Shown: one piece after another, positions 1 to 10,700 of the stretch
Layout of the letters: each line of letters begins with the position of its first letter
Numbering within the stretch: the first letter of the stretch is position 1
Source of the DNA: Clostridia bacterium
Lineage (GTDB): Bacteria; Bacillota; Clostridia; Oscillospirales; RGIG8002
Direction of reading: 5' to 3'
Length of the DNA stretch: 64,000 bases
Assembly: GCA_017620395.1 (NCBI GenBank)
Contig: JAFZQJ010000022.1
Location: forward strand, 1 to 64,000
Position numbers and translations under genes: made by a program
Notes under the pieces: generated by a model
What the model was told of the DNA's origin: nothing
Databases searched by the model: none
What the model saw: only the letters and a program-made list of their open reading frames with translations

Positions 1-1
1 C

Positions 2-1675
2 ACTGCGGAAGCGCACGAGGGCGCCAAGGCGCTCTGCCTTAAAGCTCCCGCCGGCTCCGCGAACTACACCAAGGTCGCCAGACAGAACGGCATAGCTATC
101 GAGGCGAATAAGGACTACGTTTTCACCTTCTGGGCGAAGGCCGCTTCCGACAACACCGGCTCCAAGGGATATCACGCCTACGTTTTCGGCGACAGCAGCA
201 ACAAGCTTGCGGATAATTCTTTCTCTCCCACCGCCGTATGGACTAAGTACACGATCGAGTTCAACAGCGGCGCGTTCACGTCGTGCTTCGTCAATTTCTC
301 GACCGGCAGTTCGCCCGACGGCACCGCTATCGTCATCGATGATTTGTTTATGGAAGAGAAGATTATCGTTGACGACGCTATCATCAAGAACGGCGGCTTT
401 GAGAACGCCGACATCGATCCGTGGGAGATCTTCAACGGCAGCGCGATAACCTCCGACGCTCATACCGGAAGCAAGGCGCTGATCCTTTCCGGCTCCTCTT
501 ACTATGCGAAGGTCGCAAGGCAGATGGGATTGAAGATCGAGCCGAATACCGATTACGTTTACACCTTCTGGGCTAAAGCCGCCGGGAGCAGCACGGGCGC
601 AAAACCTTATCACGCCTACGTTTTCGGCGGAAGCTCCGGACAGGATAACAAGTTTACCGACAAGACGATAGATATCACTAATGATTGGACGCTCTATACC
701 GTCAGATTCAACAGCGGCGACTTTACCGAGTGTTACATTCATTTTTCAGCCGGCAGCTCGCCAGACGGCAGCGCCGTGGTAGTTGATGATTTTGCTATGG
801 AAGTTTCTGTAGATACGACGCTTGTTAAGAACGGCAATTTCGAAGCCGCGACCGTAGACCCCTGGACGCTTTACGAGAACACCGCTGTCACCGCGGACGC
901 TCATTCGGGCGAAAAGGCGCTTTGCCTTCTTGCTACGGGTTCTTATGCGAAAGCCGCGAGGCAGAGCGGTATCACCATAAAGCCGAACACCGATTATATC
1001 CTTTCCTTCTGGGCGAAGGGCGATCAGAACGCTCAGGGCTCGAAGGGCTACCACGCCGGCGTTTATGACGCGGGCGGAACCAAGATCGTGAGCGAGTACA
1101 TAGCGATACCCGCTGAATGGACTTTCCACACAATCTCCTTCAACAGCGGCGACGTTACCTCCTGCTATATCAACTTCTCAGCTTCAAGCTCGCCCGACGG
1201 AGCCGGCATGATAATCGACGACGTCGTGCTTGAAGAGAAGCCCGACGAGGTTCTTATCAGAAACGGCGGATTTGAAGAGAACGGGTATTCTCCGTGGACC
1301 ACCGGCGGCACGACCGCTCTCAGCGACGTTGCTCACGAAGGCGGGCATTCGCTCCGCCTGATGGGAAGCAGCTACTATCAGAGCGTTGCCAAGCAGACCG
1401 GTCTGATCCTCACAAAGAACACCGAGTATATCCTGATCTTCTGGGCGAAGTGGGATTCCGAATCCGGCGGAACGAAGCAGTATCACAGCTACGTTTTCGG
1501 CGACAAGGAGAAGCTTTGCTCCAATTCGATAGCGTTGACCGACGACTGGAGACGCTACGCAATCGCATTCAACAGCGGCGACTATTCCGACTGGTACGTC
1601 AACTTCTCCGCGGGCAGCTCGCCCGACGGCAGCGCAATATACATCGACGACGTTGAAATTATCCACAGAGACGGC
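2..1675 (+). repeat. Four tandem coding repeats of a CBM-like module
   Basis: Roughly 430-nt units repeat inside the first gene. Each begins near an NGGFE or NGNFE motif and ends near SSPDG and IDD. They are diverged at DNA level, so they are old protein-module duplications and not a satellite or CRISPR array. The first copy is cut by the window edge, so the true number is four or more. Half-modules of the same family recur in the gene at 15408-18221. Confidence 0.8.
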
Positions 1676-2875
1676 AGCGGCTACTTCGGCGAATACCCCG
1701 AGCAGCTCGTTGAGGGAGCCGATATCAGAATCGTATCCTTCAACGTGCTCGTCGCGCAGGAAGACTTCAGCTGGAGCCCCTGGGTTATCGGCGAAAGGCC
1801 CGAGAAGTTCAAGGCGTTTATCGACTACTATAAGCCCGACGTCGTAGGTCTGCAGGAATGCTCCGAGAAGTGGCACGACGGCATCAACCGTCTGCTCGGC
1901 GATACCTATGAGTTCCTCAACCCCGATTTCGGCGGTCAGGCGGGTATGAACTGCAGTCCGATCATATATGACAAGACCAGGCTCCGCGTTATCGCGAGCG
2001 AAGTGTATTCCTACACGATAGGCAACAGCCCGCGCTTCCGCCTTATCGACATCGGCGTTTTCGAGCGCATCAGCGACGGCAGAAGATTTATCGTCAGCTC
2101 CACTCATCTCGATCCGGGCTGGGACGACGACGATCACACCGAGCAAAGAAACGTTCAGGCGGGCGAGCTCGTCGTTAAGGCGAGAGAATATATCAATCAG
2201 TGGAACTGCCCCTTCATTTCCACCGGCGATATGAACTGCCCGGCCGGCGATATTCCTTATAATACCATCGTCAACAGCGGAGTATTTGTCGACGCCGACG
2301 ATCATCCGGACCCCGGCGTTGTCGACCACATTTTCCATACCGTAGGCACCGAATGCCTTTTCACCGCGCGCGTGACGGACGCGGACCTCCAGGGAACTTC
2401 CGATCACTATCCGCTCATCGGCGATTTCAAACTGACCGCAATGCCGCAGATCACCGGCATCGAAGTCACCGCTCCCGACAAGGTCGAATACGTTGAGGGC
2501 AGAGAAGAGCTCGACCTGTCCGGGGGAAAGGTAACGGTCACTTACGATAACGGCTCGACTGAAGAAGTCGCTCTCACGGCCGAAATGGTCGAGGGCTTCG
2601 ACAACACCGTCGTAGGACCGCAGACCCTGACGGTAACTTACAACGGATTCACCGACACCTTTGACGTCACGATAATCGCCTACGTGCTCATCGGTGACAT
2701 AGACGGCGATGACGAAGTCACCGTAGCGGACGCTCTTGCGGCGCTGCGTATGGCTGTCGGCCTTGCCGATCAGCCGGAAGGAGACGCGCTCGGCGTTGCC
2801 GACGTTGACGCCGACGGCACCGTGACCGTTTCCGACGCGCTGCGTATTCTCCGCATTGCCGCGAGACTCGACTGA
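2..2875 (+). CDS. Partial secreted CBM-array / EEP-domain / dockerin protein (N-terminus outside window)
   Basis: The frame is open from the window edge, so the N-terminus and signal peptide lie upstream; about 957 residues are visible. Four tandem modules of about 140 residues (the first incomplete), roughly nt 2-361, 368-814, 815-1246 and 1247-1675, share NGxFE, FWAK, FNSGD, SSPDG and IDD signatures and resemble CBM4/9-type jelly-roll carbohydrate-binding modules. An endonuclease/exonuclease/phosphatase domain follows (about nt 1690-2440) with the expected catalytic set: Asn in SFNVL, Glu in GLQEC, His in STHLD, Asp/Asn in GDMN and Asp-His in SDHYP. Then come a bacterial Ig-like domain (nt 2447-2674) and two calcium-loop dockerin repeats (nt 2684-2872). 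The EEP domain is a close paralogue of the one at 12534-13604. The substrate is unknown; DNA, phospholipid and phosphosugar cleavage are all possible for this fold. The domain calls are firm, the biological role is not. Confidence 0.85.
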   Translation, partial: TAEAHEGAKALCLKAPAGSANYTKVARQNGIAIEANKDYVFTFWAKAASDNTGSKGYHAYVFGDSSNKLADNSFSPTAVWTKYTIEFNSGAFTSCFVNFSTGSSPDGTAIVIDDLFMEEKIIVDDAIIKNGGFENADIDPWEIFNGSAITSDAHTGSKALILSGSSYYAKVARQMGLKIEPNTDYVYTFWAKAAGSSTGAKPYHAYVFGGSSGQDNKFTDKTIDITNDWTLYTVRFNSGDFTECYIHFSAGSSPDGSAVVVDDFAMEVSVDTTLVKNGNFEAATVDPWTLYENTAVTADAHSGEKALCLLATGSYAKAARQSGITIKPNTDYILSFWAKGDQNAQGSKGYHAGVYDAGGTKIVSEYIAIPAEWTFHTISFNSGDVTSCYINFSASSSPDGAGMIIDDVVLEEKPDEVLIRNGGFEENGYSPWTTGGTTALSDVAHEGGHSLRLMGSSYYQSVAKQTGLILTKNTEYILIFWAKWDSESGGTKQYHSYVFGDKEKLCSNSIALTDDWRRYAIAFNSGDYSDWYVNFSAGSSPDGSAIYIDDVEIIHRDGSGYFGEYPEQLVEGADIRIVSFNVLVAQEDFSWSPWVIGERPEKFKAFIDYYKPDVVGLQECSEKWHDGINRLLGDTYEFLNPDFGGQAGMNCSPIIYDKTRLRVIASEVYSYTIGNSPRFRLIDIGVFERISDGRRFIVSSTHLDPGWDDDDHTEQRNVQAGELVVKAREYINQWNCPFISTGDMNCPAGDIPYNTIVNSGVFVDADDHPDPGVVDHIFHTVGTECLFTARVTDADLQGTSDHYPLIGDFKLTAMPQITGIEVTAPDKVEYVEGREELDLSGGKVTVTYDNGSTEEVALTAEMVEGFDNTVVGPQTLTVTYNGFTDTFDVTIIAYVLIGDIDGDDEVTVADALAALRMAVGLADQPEGDALGVADVDADGTVTVSDALRILRIAARLD

Positions 2876-2952
2876 CAACCGCTGCAAAACGTTAGTTTTT
2901 GATATTTCCCGCATATCCTTACATCCGAACGCTGAAAAACGGAGGAATCACC

Positions 2953-5900
2953 ATGAGAAAAAAGATTATCGCGTTAATCCTTACGCTCGCTGTTGCGTCT
3001 TCGCTGATTTCGATAGCGGGCCTCATTCCCGCGTCCGCAGCGGATACGTCCGCGCTTGACGCGGAGATTACCTCTGCGAAGGTTCTCTTGAATAAAGGCT
3101 ACGGCGAGCAGTCGCGTAAGTACCTTGCGGACCGTGTTCAGAGAGCCGAGGCCGTACTCTTTGACGAGACGGCTCCGCAGGATGAAATTGACGCCGCGCT
3201 TGAAATCCTCATCGCCGCGGAGGACTCTCTCTCGCAGATGTACGGTTTCAGCCTTATAGATATGAACGGCGTATCCGGCTGGAATGAAGCCGCTCTCGCG
3301 CAGATGAACGAGTTTTCTTCTTCCCGTTCCGTCGACGCCGTAAATAAGCCGGATGGCGTTGATTTCTCCGTCAGCGTAAGCGGAGACGGCTCCGCGTATA
3401 TTTCCAACTCGAACGCGGCGGGCGACGGCATTATAGGCGCTTCGCCGTTCGGAACAGACCTCGTGCGCGCCGACGGCTTCAAGCTTTGGATCTCCGTGGT
3501 AGCGCCGGCCGAGTTTGAAATAACCGTCGGTTCATCCGATATGAGCCGCGCGTATTCCGCGAGTTTTTGGGCGGACGGGGACGGTTACGTCATGATACCG
3601 TTCGACGCGTTCTCCACGGTCGACGGCGCCGCGGTCAAAGAGGAAACCGATTTAGGATATCTCCGCATCGGAACCGGCGCTGCGGCTTCTTTCAAGTTCG
3701 CCGATCTCAACGCTTATGACGAGATACTCGAGGGCAGCACGAAGACCGCTTATTCCGAGACGAAGATAACCTCGCGCAATCAGTTGGAGAACAACGCTTA
3801 TTACAAGATCATCGAATCCACCTCCGGCAAAGCCGTTACGCTCGGACCGGAGATCAGCGAAACGGCAACTCAATGGGAACTTTGCATCGGCGTGGACGAT
3901 GACAATCTTGATCTTTATCTTGACGAAAACAGGGAAGGCGATCGTAAGCAAATGTGGCAATTCTCGCTTTCTCCTTCCGGCAATAACACGTTCCGTATTA
4001 TCAACAAATCTTGCACGCATGCGCTCGAAATTTCGTCTTCCGGCGGAAGCCTCGCTCATCCCAGACCGGTTCTCAATGAGGCCAGGCAGGAGTGGTCGGT
4101 CAGCATCACCGGCGGCAAGGCGACCATTCAAGTCCGCAACGTCGGCAAGCTCACTACCGCGGGAGACACCGTAAAAGCGACGACAGGCAGCACTTATAAG
4201 AAGTTTGAGCTTTACAAGGTCGTAGAGACCGAATACGTTCAGAGCTGGAGCGACGAATTCGACGGCGACAAGCTCGACAGATCGAAGTGGTCGGTCGACG
4301 ACGGCTTCTGGTTCGGCGGAACGGTTTCAACCATGCACACTGATGACGACGAGCAGCTCGAAGTTTCGGACGGCATGCTGAATATGACCGTCACACCCGA
4401 CAGATACGGCGCTTTTGAAATGCAGGGAACTTATATGAGCACAAGCGGCAGGTTCGCTTTGAGCTACGGCAAGGTCGAGATACGCGCGAAGCTCGCTTAC
4501 GGCAACGGTCAGTTCCCGGCGTTCTGGATGATGCCTACCGATATGATGAATATGGGCGGCGGCGAGATCGACATCATGGAGATTGTCGTTACTGATGACA
4601 TTAGAGATAACGGCATTCAAATCGGCACTATCCACTGGACGAGTGACGACGGATACACCCATTGGTCAAAAGCCCATTATATGAAGATCCACGGCTACGG
4701 AGAAAAGTATCTCAGCGATGAGTTCCATACCTACGGCGTGGAGATGGATCACGATCAGGTCAGATTCTACTTTGACGGAATGCAGTACAATTCGCTTGTG
4801 TTAAACAGCGAGGGTAAGAAGTTCGCGTTCGGAGACATCGCGAGATATATCATTATAAATAATTCCACCAAAGGCGACGGTGCAAGCATCGTTAACGAAG
4901 CGTGGGGTCTCGAGGATAAATACGAAACCAAGATAGACTACGTCAGGTGCTATCTTGAAGCCGGTGAAATGAGCGATAATACCGTCGACTTCACGACTGA
5001 CGACAGCATCAACTATTCATCCGGCATAGAGGCCGTTGCCACCAACGACGCGTGGGATATCAATATGCCGATGGATATCAACTGCTACGGCAACGAAGGC
5101 GCCGCTGCGGATCATTTCGCCAATCTCTACATATTCGATCCGCATACCGGAGAAACGCTCAGATACATCAACCTTGCTTCTGCGATGTCTAAGTACACCA
5201 GATCCTTCCGCGTTCTGTATTCGCCGGATGCCACGAAGCTCGCTGTCGCAAACACGCAGGGATGCATACAGATTTATGATACTTCCAATTACGATAACAC
5301 GCCGGTCAGAATCTATAACGGCGCCGTTATTCAGGAAAACGTTCTGTTTACGCCGGACAGTAAATACCTGATAGTCGGCGGTTACAACGGCGGTTCGCAG
5401 GCATATTACAACCCCCAGACCAACGGCAAGACGGAAAAATGGCGTTTCCGCGTTTTCGACGCTGCCACGGGCGCGAAGCTGCAGGATATAGACGTCGGCA
5501 GCGATCCGCGCTTCATAGCGATAACCGACGACGGTTCTAAGGTGGCGGTAACGACCACGAGCAACGGCACGTTCATTTATAACGTTTCCGACTGGAGTGA
5601 ATACGGCCATATAACCGAAGGCCACGACGGAGCGATCCGCGGCGCCGACTTTTCTTCGGACGGCAGCCTGCTCGTGACTTCCGACGACAAGGGCGTCATA
5701 AACGTCTGGAACGTTTCCGATCTTTCGCTCAACAAGAAGCTCAACAACGTCAACTCCGGCTCGGTAAGACGCGTAGTCTTCTCGCCGGACGATAAGAACG
5801 TCCTCGCGACCGCGACCTATGGCGCCGCGCGTCTGTTCGAGGTCGAGAGCGGAGAGCTTATCTCGCTGCTCGGCGGTTTCGGCAACGTCATCCGCGAAGC

Positions 5901-7719
5901 GACCTATTCTACGGAAGGCAAATATATCGCCGTCGCCTCATACGACGGCGGGGCGAAGCTTTTCGCCGCAGACGGCACATATCTCGAAACGCTGAAGGCG
6001 GGTGAGACTGACGAGAACGGCGAAGGCTTCATCCTTTCCCGAATCAAGTTCTCGCCTTATGAGGACGATTACGTTATGTTCTCCACCCGCACCGATCCTT
6101 ACTCGGTGCAGAAGTGGGACCTCCCGAAGCAGTACGACAAAACGCAGCTTAAGCTCGCCATGAGCGACTGCGCGGACAAAACCACGCCCGAATACGCTTA
6201 CGCGGCGAAGATTTCCGGCTTGAAGTATGCTACTCCGCAGATGATCTACAAGGCGTATACCGGCATTGGCGGAACGACGAAGACCGACGAATTCATCAGC
6301 GTCTCTCCCGACGGATACACGATGCCGCCGAGCGTTACCGTCAATAAAAACGCTTTCGTCTACGTTACCGCAGGGGCGTCTCCGGAATACGCGGATCTCG
6401 CGCTGAAGGTCACAAATACCGACGACGGCACAAGCGAGCTTATTTCCGCGGACGACGCCGGATTCTTTATGGATTATAATGAAAACGACGAAATTGAGGC
6501 GTATTGCAGTTACGATTTCAAGGTCAAGATGGCGGAAGCCGGCTCCTTCGAGTTCGAACTCGTCGACCTCGATTCCAACAAGGCGTTCCCGAAGGCAAGC
6601 GCTGCCGTCAATGAAGAAAGCGCGGCGGAGGGATTCCTCTATTCGATAAAGGACGGAGAAGTCACGATAACGAAGTGTATCTCTGGCAGGCGCAACGTCG
6701 TTGTTCCGAGTGAGATAGAGGGGTACCCTGTCACCAAGATCGGTTCTTATGCCTTCGACGGCTACGGAACCAACGTTATGCATATGGCGGTTACGCTTCC
6801 CGACACGCTGAAGGTTATCGGCAGTTACGCCTTTTATAACTGCTGGTCTCTGCGTGAGATAAAGTTCCCCGCAGGACTTGAAAAGATAGAACAGTACGCT
6901 TTCAGCAGATGCAGACTGCTCAGCGTCGTCGATATCCCCGCCGGCACGACAGTCAGTTCCAACGCTTTTAACAACGCCGGCGTCGGAACTATAAAGCTCA
7001 ACTCCGGATCGGGTATTGCGAGCAGTTCTCTTTCGGGAATGTCCAGAGTACGCGAGATAATTATTGCTGACGGTATCGAGAACGTTAACCTGAGTATTTC
7101 TTCTCAGTATCTGTTAGAGGCGGTTTACGTTCCCGAAAGCGTGACCTCGATAACCGGAGGCATATACAATTTCGTTGACACAAGCTCTTTGCACACAAAG
7201 TATATCGCAAAGATCTACGGCGTCCCGGGAAGTTACGCGCAGACTTACGCCGAGTCGTATCCGACGAAGTTTACCTTCGTACCGATTTGCGCGCCGACGA
7301 TTACCGGAGTAGAGGAAGGCAAGACCTACGATCTCTACGAAGCGCCCGTTTCGGCGACCTGGGAAAACGGGCACATCGGATACCTCAACGGCGAAGCGTG
7401 TTACAGACACGCCGACGTGACCGAGCCCGGCGAGTACACGCTCGAAGTTATAAACGGCTATGACGAGTATAAGACGACCGTGACCTTCACAGTCGTCGAT
7501 ACTACGCCTCCGCCGTACACGATCGGCGACATTGACGACGATGGTGAAGTCACCGTTACCGACGCGCTCGCCGCGCTGCGCATCGCGCTCGGGATTGCCG
7601 AGCCGGAGGGCTATCAAGCGGAAGCCGCCGACGCTGACAAAGACGGCGAAGTGACAGTTTCCGACGTGCTCCGCATCCTTCGCGTCGCCGCGAAGATTGA
7701 CGATCCCTTTGAACAATAA
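2953..7719 (+). CDS. Giant secreted GH16 / beta-propeller / BspA-LRR / dockerin protein (paralogue 1)
   Basis: A protein of 1588 residues. The ATG at 2953 is chosen because GGAGG lies at 2941-2945 and a signal peptide (MRKKIIALILTLAV, ending near ASA) follows; an earlier in-frame ATG at 2899 lacks both. Approximate domain order: helical FIVAR-like linker 31-95, beta-sandwich 95-270, ricin-like beta-trefoil with QMW and QEW motifs 275-425, GH16 425-670, WD40-like beta-propeller 687-1070, beta-rich stretch to 1225, BspA-type leucine-rich repeats 1227-1446, Ig-like module 1449-1518, dockerin 1524-1586. The GH16 active site EIDIME is intact (nucleophile E538, D540, acid/base E543), so a beta-1,3/1,4-glucanase or related activity is expected. 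It is followed 58 nt later by a paralogue of the same architecture. An intracellular-type propeller fused to a secreted glycanase is unusual. The exact glycan is unknown. Confidence 0.88.
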   Translation: MRKKIIALILTLAVASSLISIAGLIPASAADTSALDAEITSAKVLLNKGYGEQSRKYLADRVQRAEAVLFDETAPQDEIDAALEILIAAEDSLSQMYGFSLIDMNGVSGWNEAALAQMNEFSSSRSVDAVNKPDGVDFSVSVSGDGSAYISNSNAAGDGIIGASPFGTDLVRADGFKLWISVVAPAEFEITVGSSDMSRAYSASFWADGDGYVMIPFDAFSTVDGAAVKEETDLGYLRIGTGAAASFKFADLNAYDEILEGSTKTAYSETKITSRNQLENNAYYKIIESTSGKAVTLGPEISETATQWELCIGVDDDNLDLYLDENREGDRKQMWQFSLSPSGNNTFRIINKSCTHALEISSSGGSLAHPRPVLNEARQEWSVSITGGKATIQVRNVGKLTTAGDTVKATTGSTYKKFELYKVVETEYVQSWSDEFDGDKLDRSKWSVDDGFWFGGTVSTMHTDDDEQLEVSDGMLNMTVTPDRYGAFEMQGTYMSTSGRFALSYGKVEIRAKLAYGNGQFPAFWMMPTDMMNMGGGEIDIMEIVVTDDIRDNGIQIGTIHWTSDDGYTHWSKAHYMKIHGYGEKYLSDEFHTYGVEMDHDQVRFYFDGMQYNSLVLNSEGKKFAFGDIARYIIINNSTKGDGASIVNEAWGLEDKYETKIDYVRCYLEAGEMSDNTVDFTTDDSINYSSGIEAVATNDAWDINMPMDINCYGNEGAAADHFANLYIFDPHTGETLRYINLASAMSKYTRSFRVLYSPDATKLAVANTQGCIQIYDTSNYDNTPVRIYNGAVIQENVLFTPDSKYLIVGGYNGGSQAYYNPQTNGKTEKWRFRVFDAATGAKLQDIDVGSDPRFIAITDDGSKVAVTTTSNGTFIYNVSDWSEYGHITEGHDGAIRGADFSSDGSLLVTSDDKGVINVWNVSDLSLNKKLNNVNSGSVRRVVFSPDDKNVLATATYGAARLFEVESGELISLLGGFGNVIREATYSTEGKYIAVASYDGGAKLFAADGTYLETLKAGETDENGEGFILSRIKFSPYEDDYVMFSTRTDPYSVQKWDLPKQYDKTQLKLAMSDCADKTTPEYAYAAKISGLKYATPQMIYKAYTGIGGTTKTDEFISVSPDGYTMPPSVTVNKNAFVYVTAGASPEYADLALKVTNTDDGTSELISADDAGFFMDYNENDEIEAYCSYDFKVKMAEAGSFEFELVDLDSNKAFPKASAAVNEESAAEGFLYSIKDGEVTITKCISGRRNVVVPSEIEGYPVTKIGSYAFDGYGTNVMHMAVTLPDTLKVIGSYAFYNCWSLREIKFPAGLEKIEQYAFSRCRLLSVVDIPAGTTVSSNAFNNAGVGTIKLNSGSGIASSSLSGMSRVREIIIADGIENVNLSISSQYLLEAVYVPESVTSITGGIYNFVDTSSLHTKYIAKIYGVPGSYAQTYAESYPTKFTFVPICAPTITGVEEGKTYDLYEAPVSATWENGHIGYLNGEACYRHADVTEPGEYTLEVINGYDEYKTTVTFTVVDTTPPPYTIGDIDDDGEVTVTDALAALRIALGIAEPEGYQAEAADADKDGEVTVSDVLRILRVAAKIDDPFEQ

Positions 7720-7777
7720 TCGTCAATCAACTCAAATTATTACTTCGTCTTTCCCGCAAAAGAAACGGAGGTAAACC

Positions 7778-10700
7778 ATGAAAAGAAGACTCATTGCCAT
7801 ACTGCTTACGCTCGCTTTCGCGCTTTCGATGCTGCCGTTTTCGTCGGCGGTGACCGTCGGCGCTGACGAACCGAAAGCGATCGACGAATATGCTTACGCC
7901 AGATCCCTTTTATATAAAGGTTACAGCGAGCAGTCGAGAAAGTATCTTGCGGATCGCATCGAGAGATACGAGGCGACTCTGGTTATGTATAACGACCTTG
8001 CGACTGGCGAAGAATTCGAAGCCGCGTTTACAGAGCTGAAGCACGCCGAAAATATGCTCGAGCCGATGCATGACGTCGAGCTTATTCCGCTTAACGGCTT
8101 CAATGGCTGGACGTCCGAGGATCTTGCCGCTATGAACGAGTCCTCATCGACTCCCGTTCTCGACGGTGAGCATAAACCGGATGGCGTTGAGTTTTCCGTT
8201 TCCGTAAGAGGTGACGAAAACGGGACCGTCCTTTCCAACGGCGCGTCAAGAAGCGGTGTTGCGGGGCAGTCTCCGTTCGGCCTTGATATGTCGAAGGCGG
8301 ACGGTCTGAAACTGTGGATCGATCCGGAATTCGGGGACGTTTTCAGCATTACGATAGGTCTGCGTTCGGGTGTGGATAATTATATTTACACAGCCTCGGA
8401 TATTGTTGTATGGGGATTCGGATATATCTATATCCCGTTTGAAATCTTTACTACTACCGGCGATTCTCCGCTCGCTAAGGACGGCAGCATGAACTATATC
8501 CGTATAGAGTCGAACGGTACGTCGTTCTTAGTTGCGGATCTGAACGCTTATAACGAGATACTTGAAAGCAGCGCGGCGACCGCTTATTCCGAGACGCAGA
8601 TAACCTCACGCAATCAGATAGTTAATAACGCGTACTATAAAATAATTGAAGCAACCGGCGGCAAGGCGATAACGCTCGGGCCTCCCGTTCCGGAAACGGC
8701 TATTAGATGGGGAGATAACACTCTCGCAATCGAAGACAGCTCGCTCAAGTATTCGCTTGAGGAAAACAGGGAAGGCGATCGCACGCAGATGTGGCAGCTT
8801 TCAATGTCTCCCTCCGGCAACGGTACTTTCAGGATAATCAATAAATCGAGCACCAACGTGATTACGATTTCGGAATCCGGCACAAGTATCGAGGCGAAAG
8901 AACCGAACCTCAATAACACGCGCCAGGAGTGGTCTATCAGCATTACGGGTGGAAAGGCGACTATTCAGGTACGCAATGTCGGAAAGTTAACCGTTTCGGG
9001 TGAAACCGTTAAAGCCACTACCGGTTCGACGTATAAAAAGTTCTATCTGTATAAAGTCGTTGAAGAAGAATACGTTCAAAGCTGGAGCGACGAGTTCGAC
9101 GGCGATTCGCTCGACCGCACCAAGTGGAACGTGAACGACGGTTATTCCGACGGTGCCATTTATCCGGATGACGACGACCTTATCGACGTTTCCGACGGCA
9201 ATATGCATTTCAAGGGCAGATACGGCAGATACGACGCTTATGAAATGTCCGGTACTTATATGAACACCAGCGGCAAATTCGCGTTCGGCTACGGCAAGAT
9301 CGAGATCCGCGCAAAGCTGGCGTACGGCACCGGTCAGTTCCCGGCGTTCTGGCTTATGCCGACAGATATGATGAATATGGGCGCCGGCGAAGTCGACATA
9401 ATGGAAATGGTCGTCGAAGATGATATAGCCAAAAACGGCACGGTCATCGGCACCGTTCACTGGACGGATGACGAGGGCAAAAAGGACTGGGCCAAAGTTA
9501 TATATATGAATATAAACGGCTACGGCGAGAAGTACCTGAGCGACGATTACCACACCTACGGTCTTGAAATGGACCGTGATATGATCAGGTACTACTTCGA
9601 CGGAATGCAGTACAATTCGCTTCTTTACAACAGCGAGGGCAAGAAATTCGCATTCGGCGATACTGCCAGATACATTGTTTTCAATAACACCCCGCGCGCA
9701 AGGACGCCTAAAAATGACGGCTGGCCGAGCAATATAGTCGACGAATCCTGGGGCGCCGAGAAAGAATACGTCATCGACGTCGACTACGTCCGCTGCTTCC
9801 TTGAGGCGGGCGAGTTGACCGACGGCACCGAAGACTACACGACCGAGGAAAGCGTGAACTATTCCACCGGTCTCAACGCGGTCGCCATCAACGATTACTG
9901 GGACATCAACTTCCCGACGGACGTCAAGCCCGACGGCACCGAGATCGCCTCCGCCGACCACATGAAGAAGGTCTATATCATGGATCCGGTCACGAACGTG
10001 ACGAAGCACGTGCTTTCCACCGGCTTTGACAGAGCGCTGCGCGTTTTGTATTCTCCCGACGGCAGCAAGCTGGCGGTCGCGTCCACGCAGGGCAATATAG
10101 CGATTTTCGATACCTCGGATTACACAAAAGCGCCGCGCAGGATATACAACGGCACGGTCATTCAGGAGAGCGTTGTTTTCACCAAAGATAGCAGCGCTTT
10201 GATTGTGGGCGGTTTCAACGGCGGTTCCCAGAAGTATTCAAGCGGCACCGGGAAATGGAAGTTCCGCGTTTTCGACGCGGATACGGGCGCTAAGCTGCAG
10301 GAAATCGACGTTGGCAGCGACCCGCGCTTCATAGCGATTACCGACGATGGTTCAAAGGCTGCGGTTACGACAACGAGCAACGGTACGTTTGTTTACAACG
10401 TTTCCGACTGGACCGAATACGCGCACATTACCGACGGACACGTCAGGGCGATCCGCGGCGCGGATTTCTCCTCGGACGGAAGTCTGCTCGCCACCTCCGA
10501 CGATAACGGAGTCATCTGCCTTTGGGACGTCGGGAGCAAGGCGCTTATAAAGAAACTCAACAACGTAAACACCGGCTCGGTAAGACGCCTCGAGTTTTCG
10601 CCCGACGATAAGAATATTCTCTGCACCTCCACCTACGGCGCTGCACGTTTATTCGACGTCGAAAGCGGCGAACTCGTTTCGCTGCTTGGCGGTTTCGGCA

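Noticed and set aside
2-1675. CRISPR-like periodicity in the first gene
   Set aside because: The repeats are about 430 nt, diverged and in-frame, coding CBM modules. There are no short identical repeats with spacers and no cas genes.
1184-2914. Long open frame of 576 codons on the minus strand, antisense to the first gene
   Set aside because: It lies opposite well-conserved EEP and CBM domains, has low-complexity Val/Asp-rich translation and no ribosome site. It is a shadow of codon bias.
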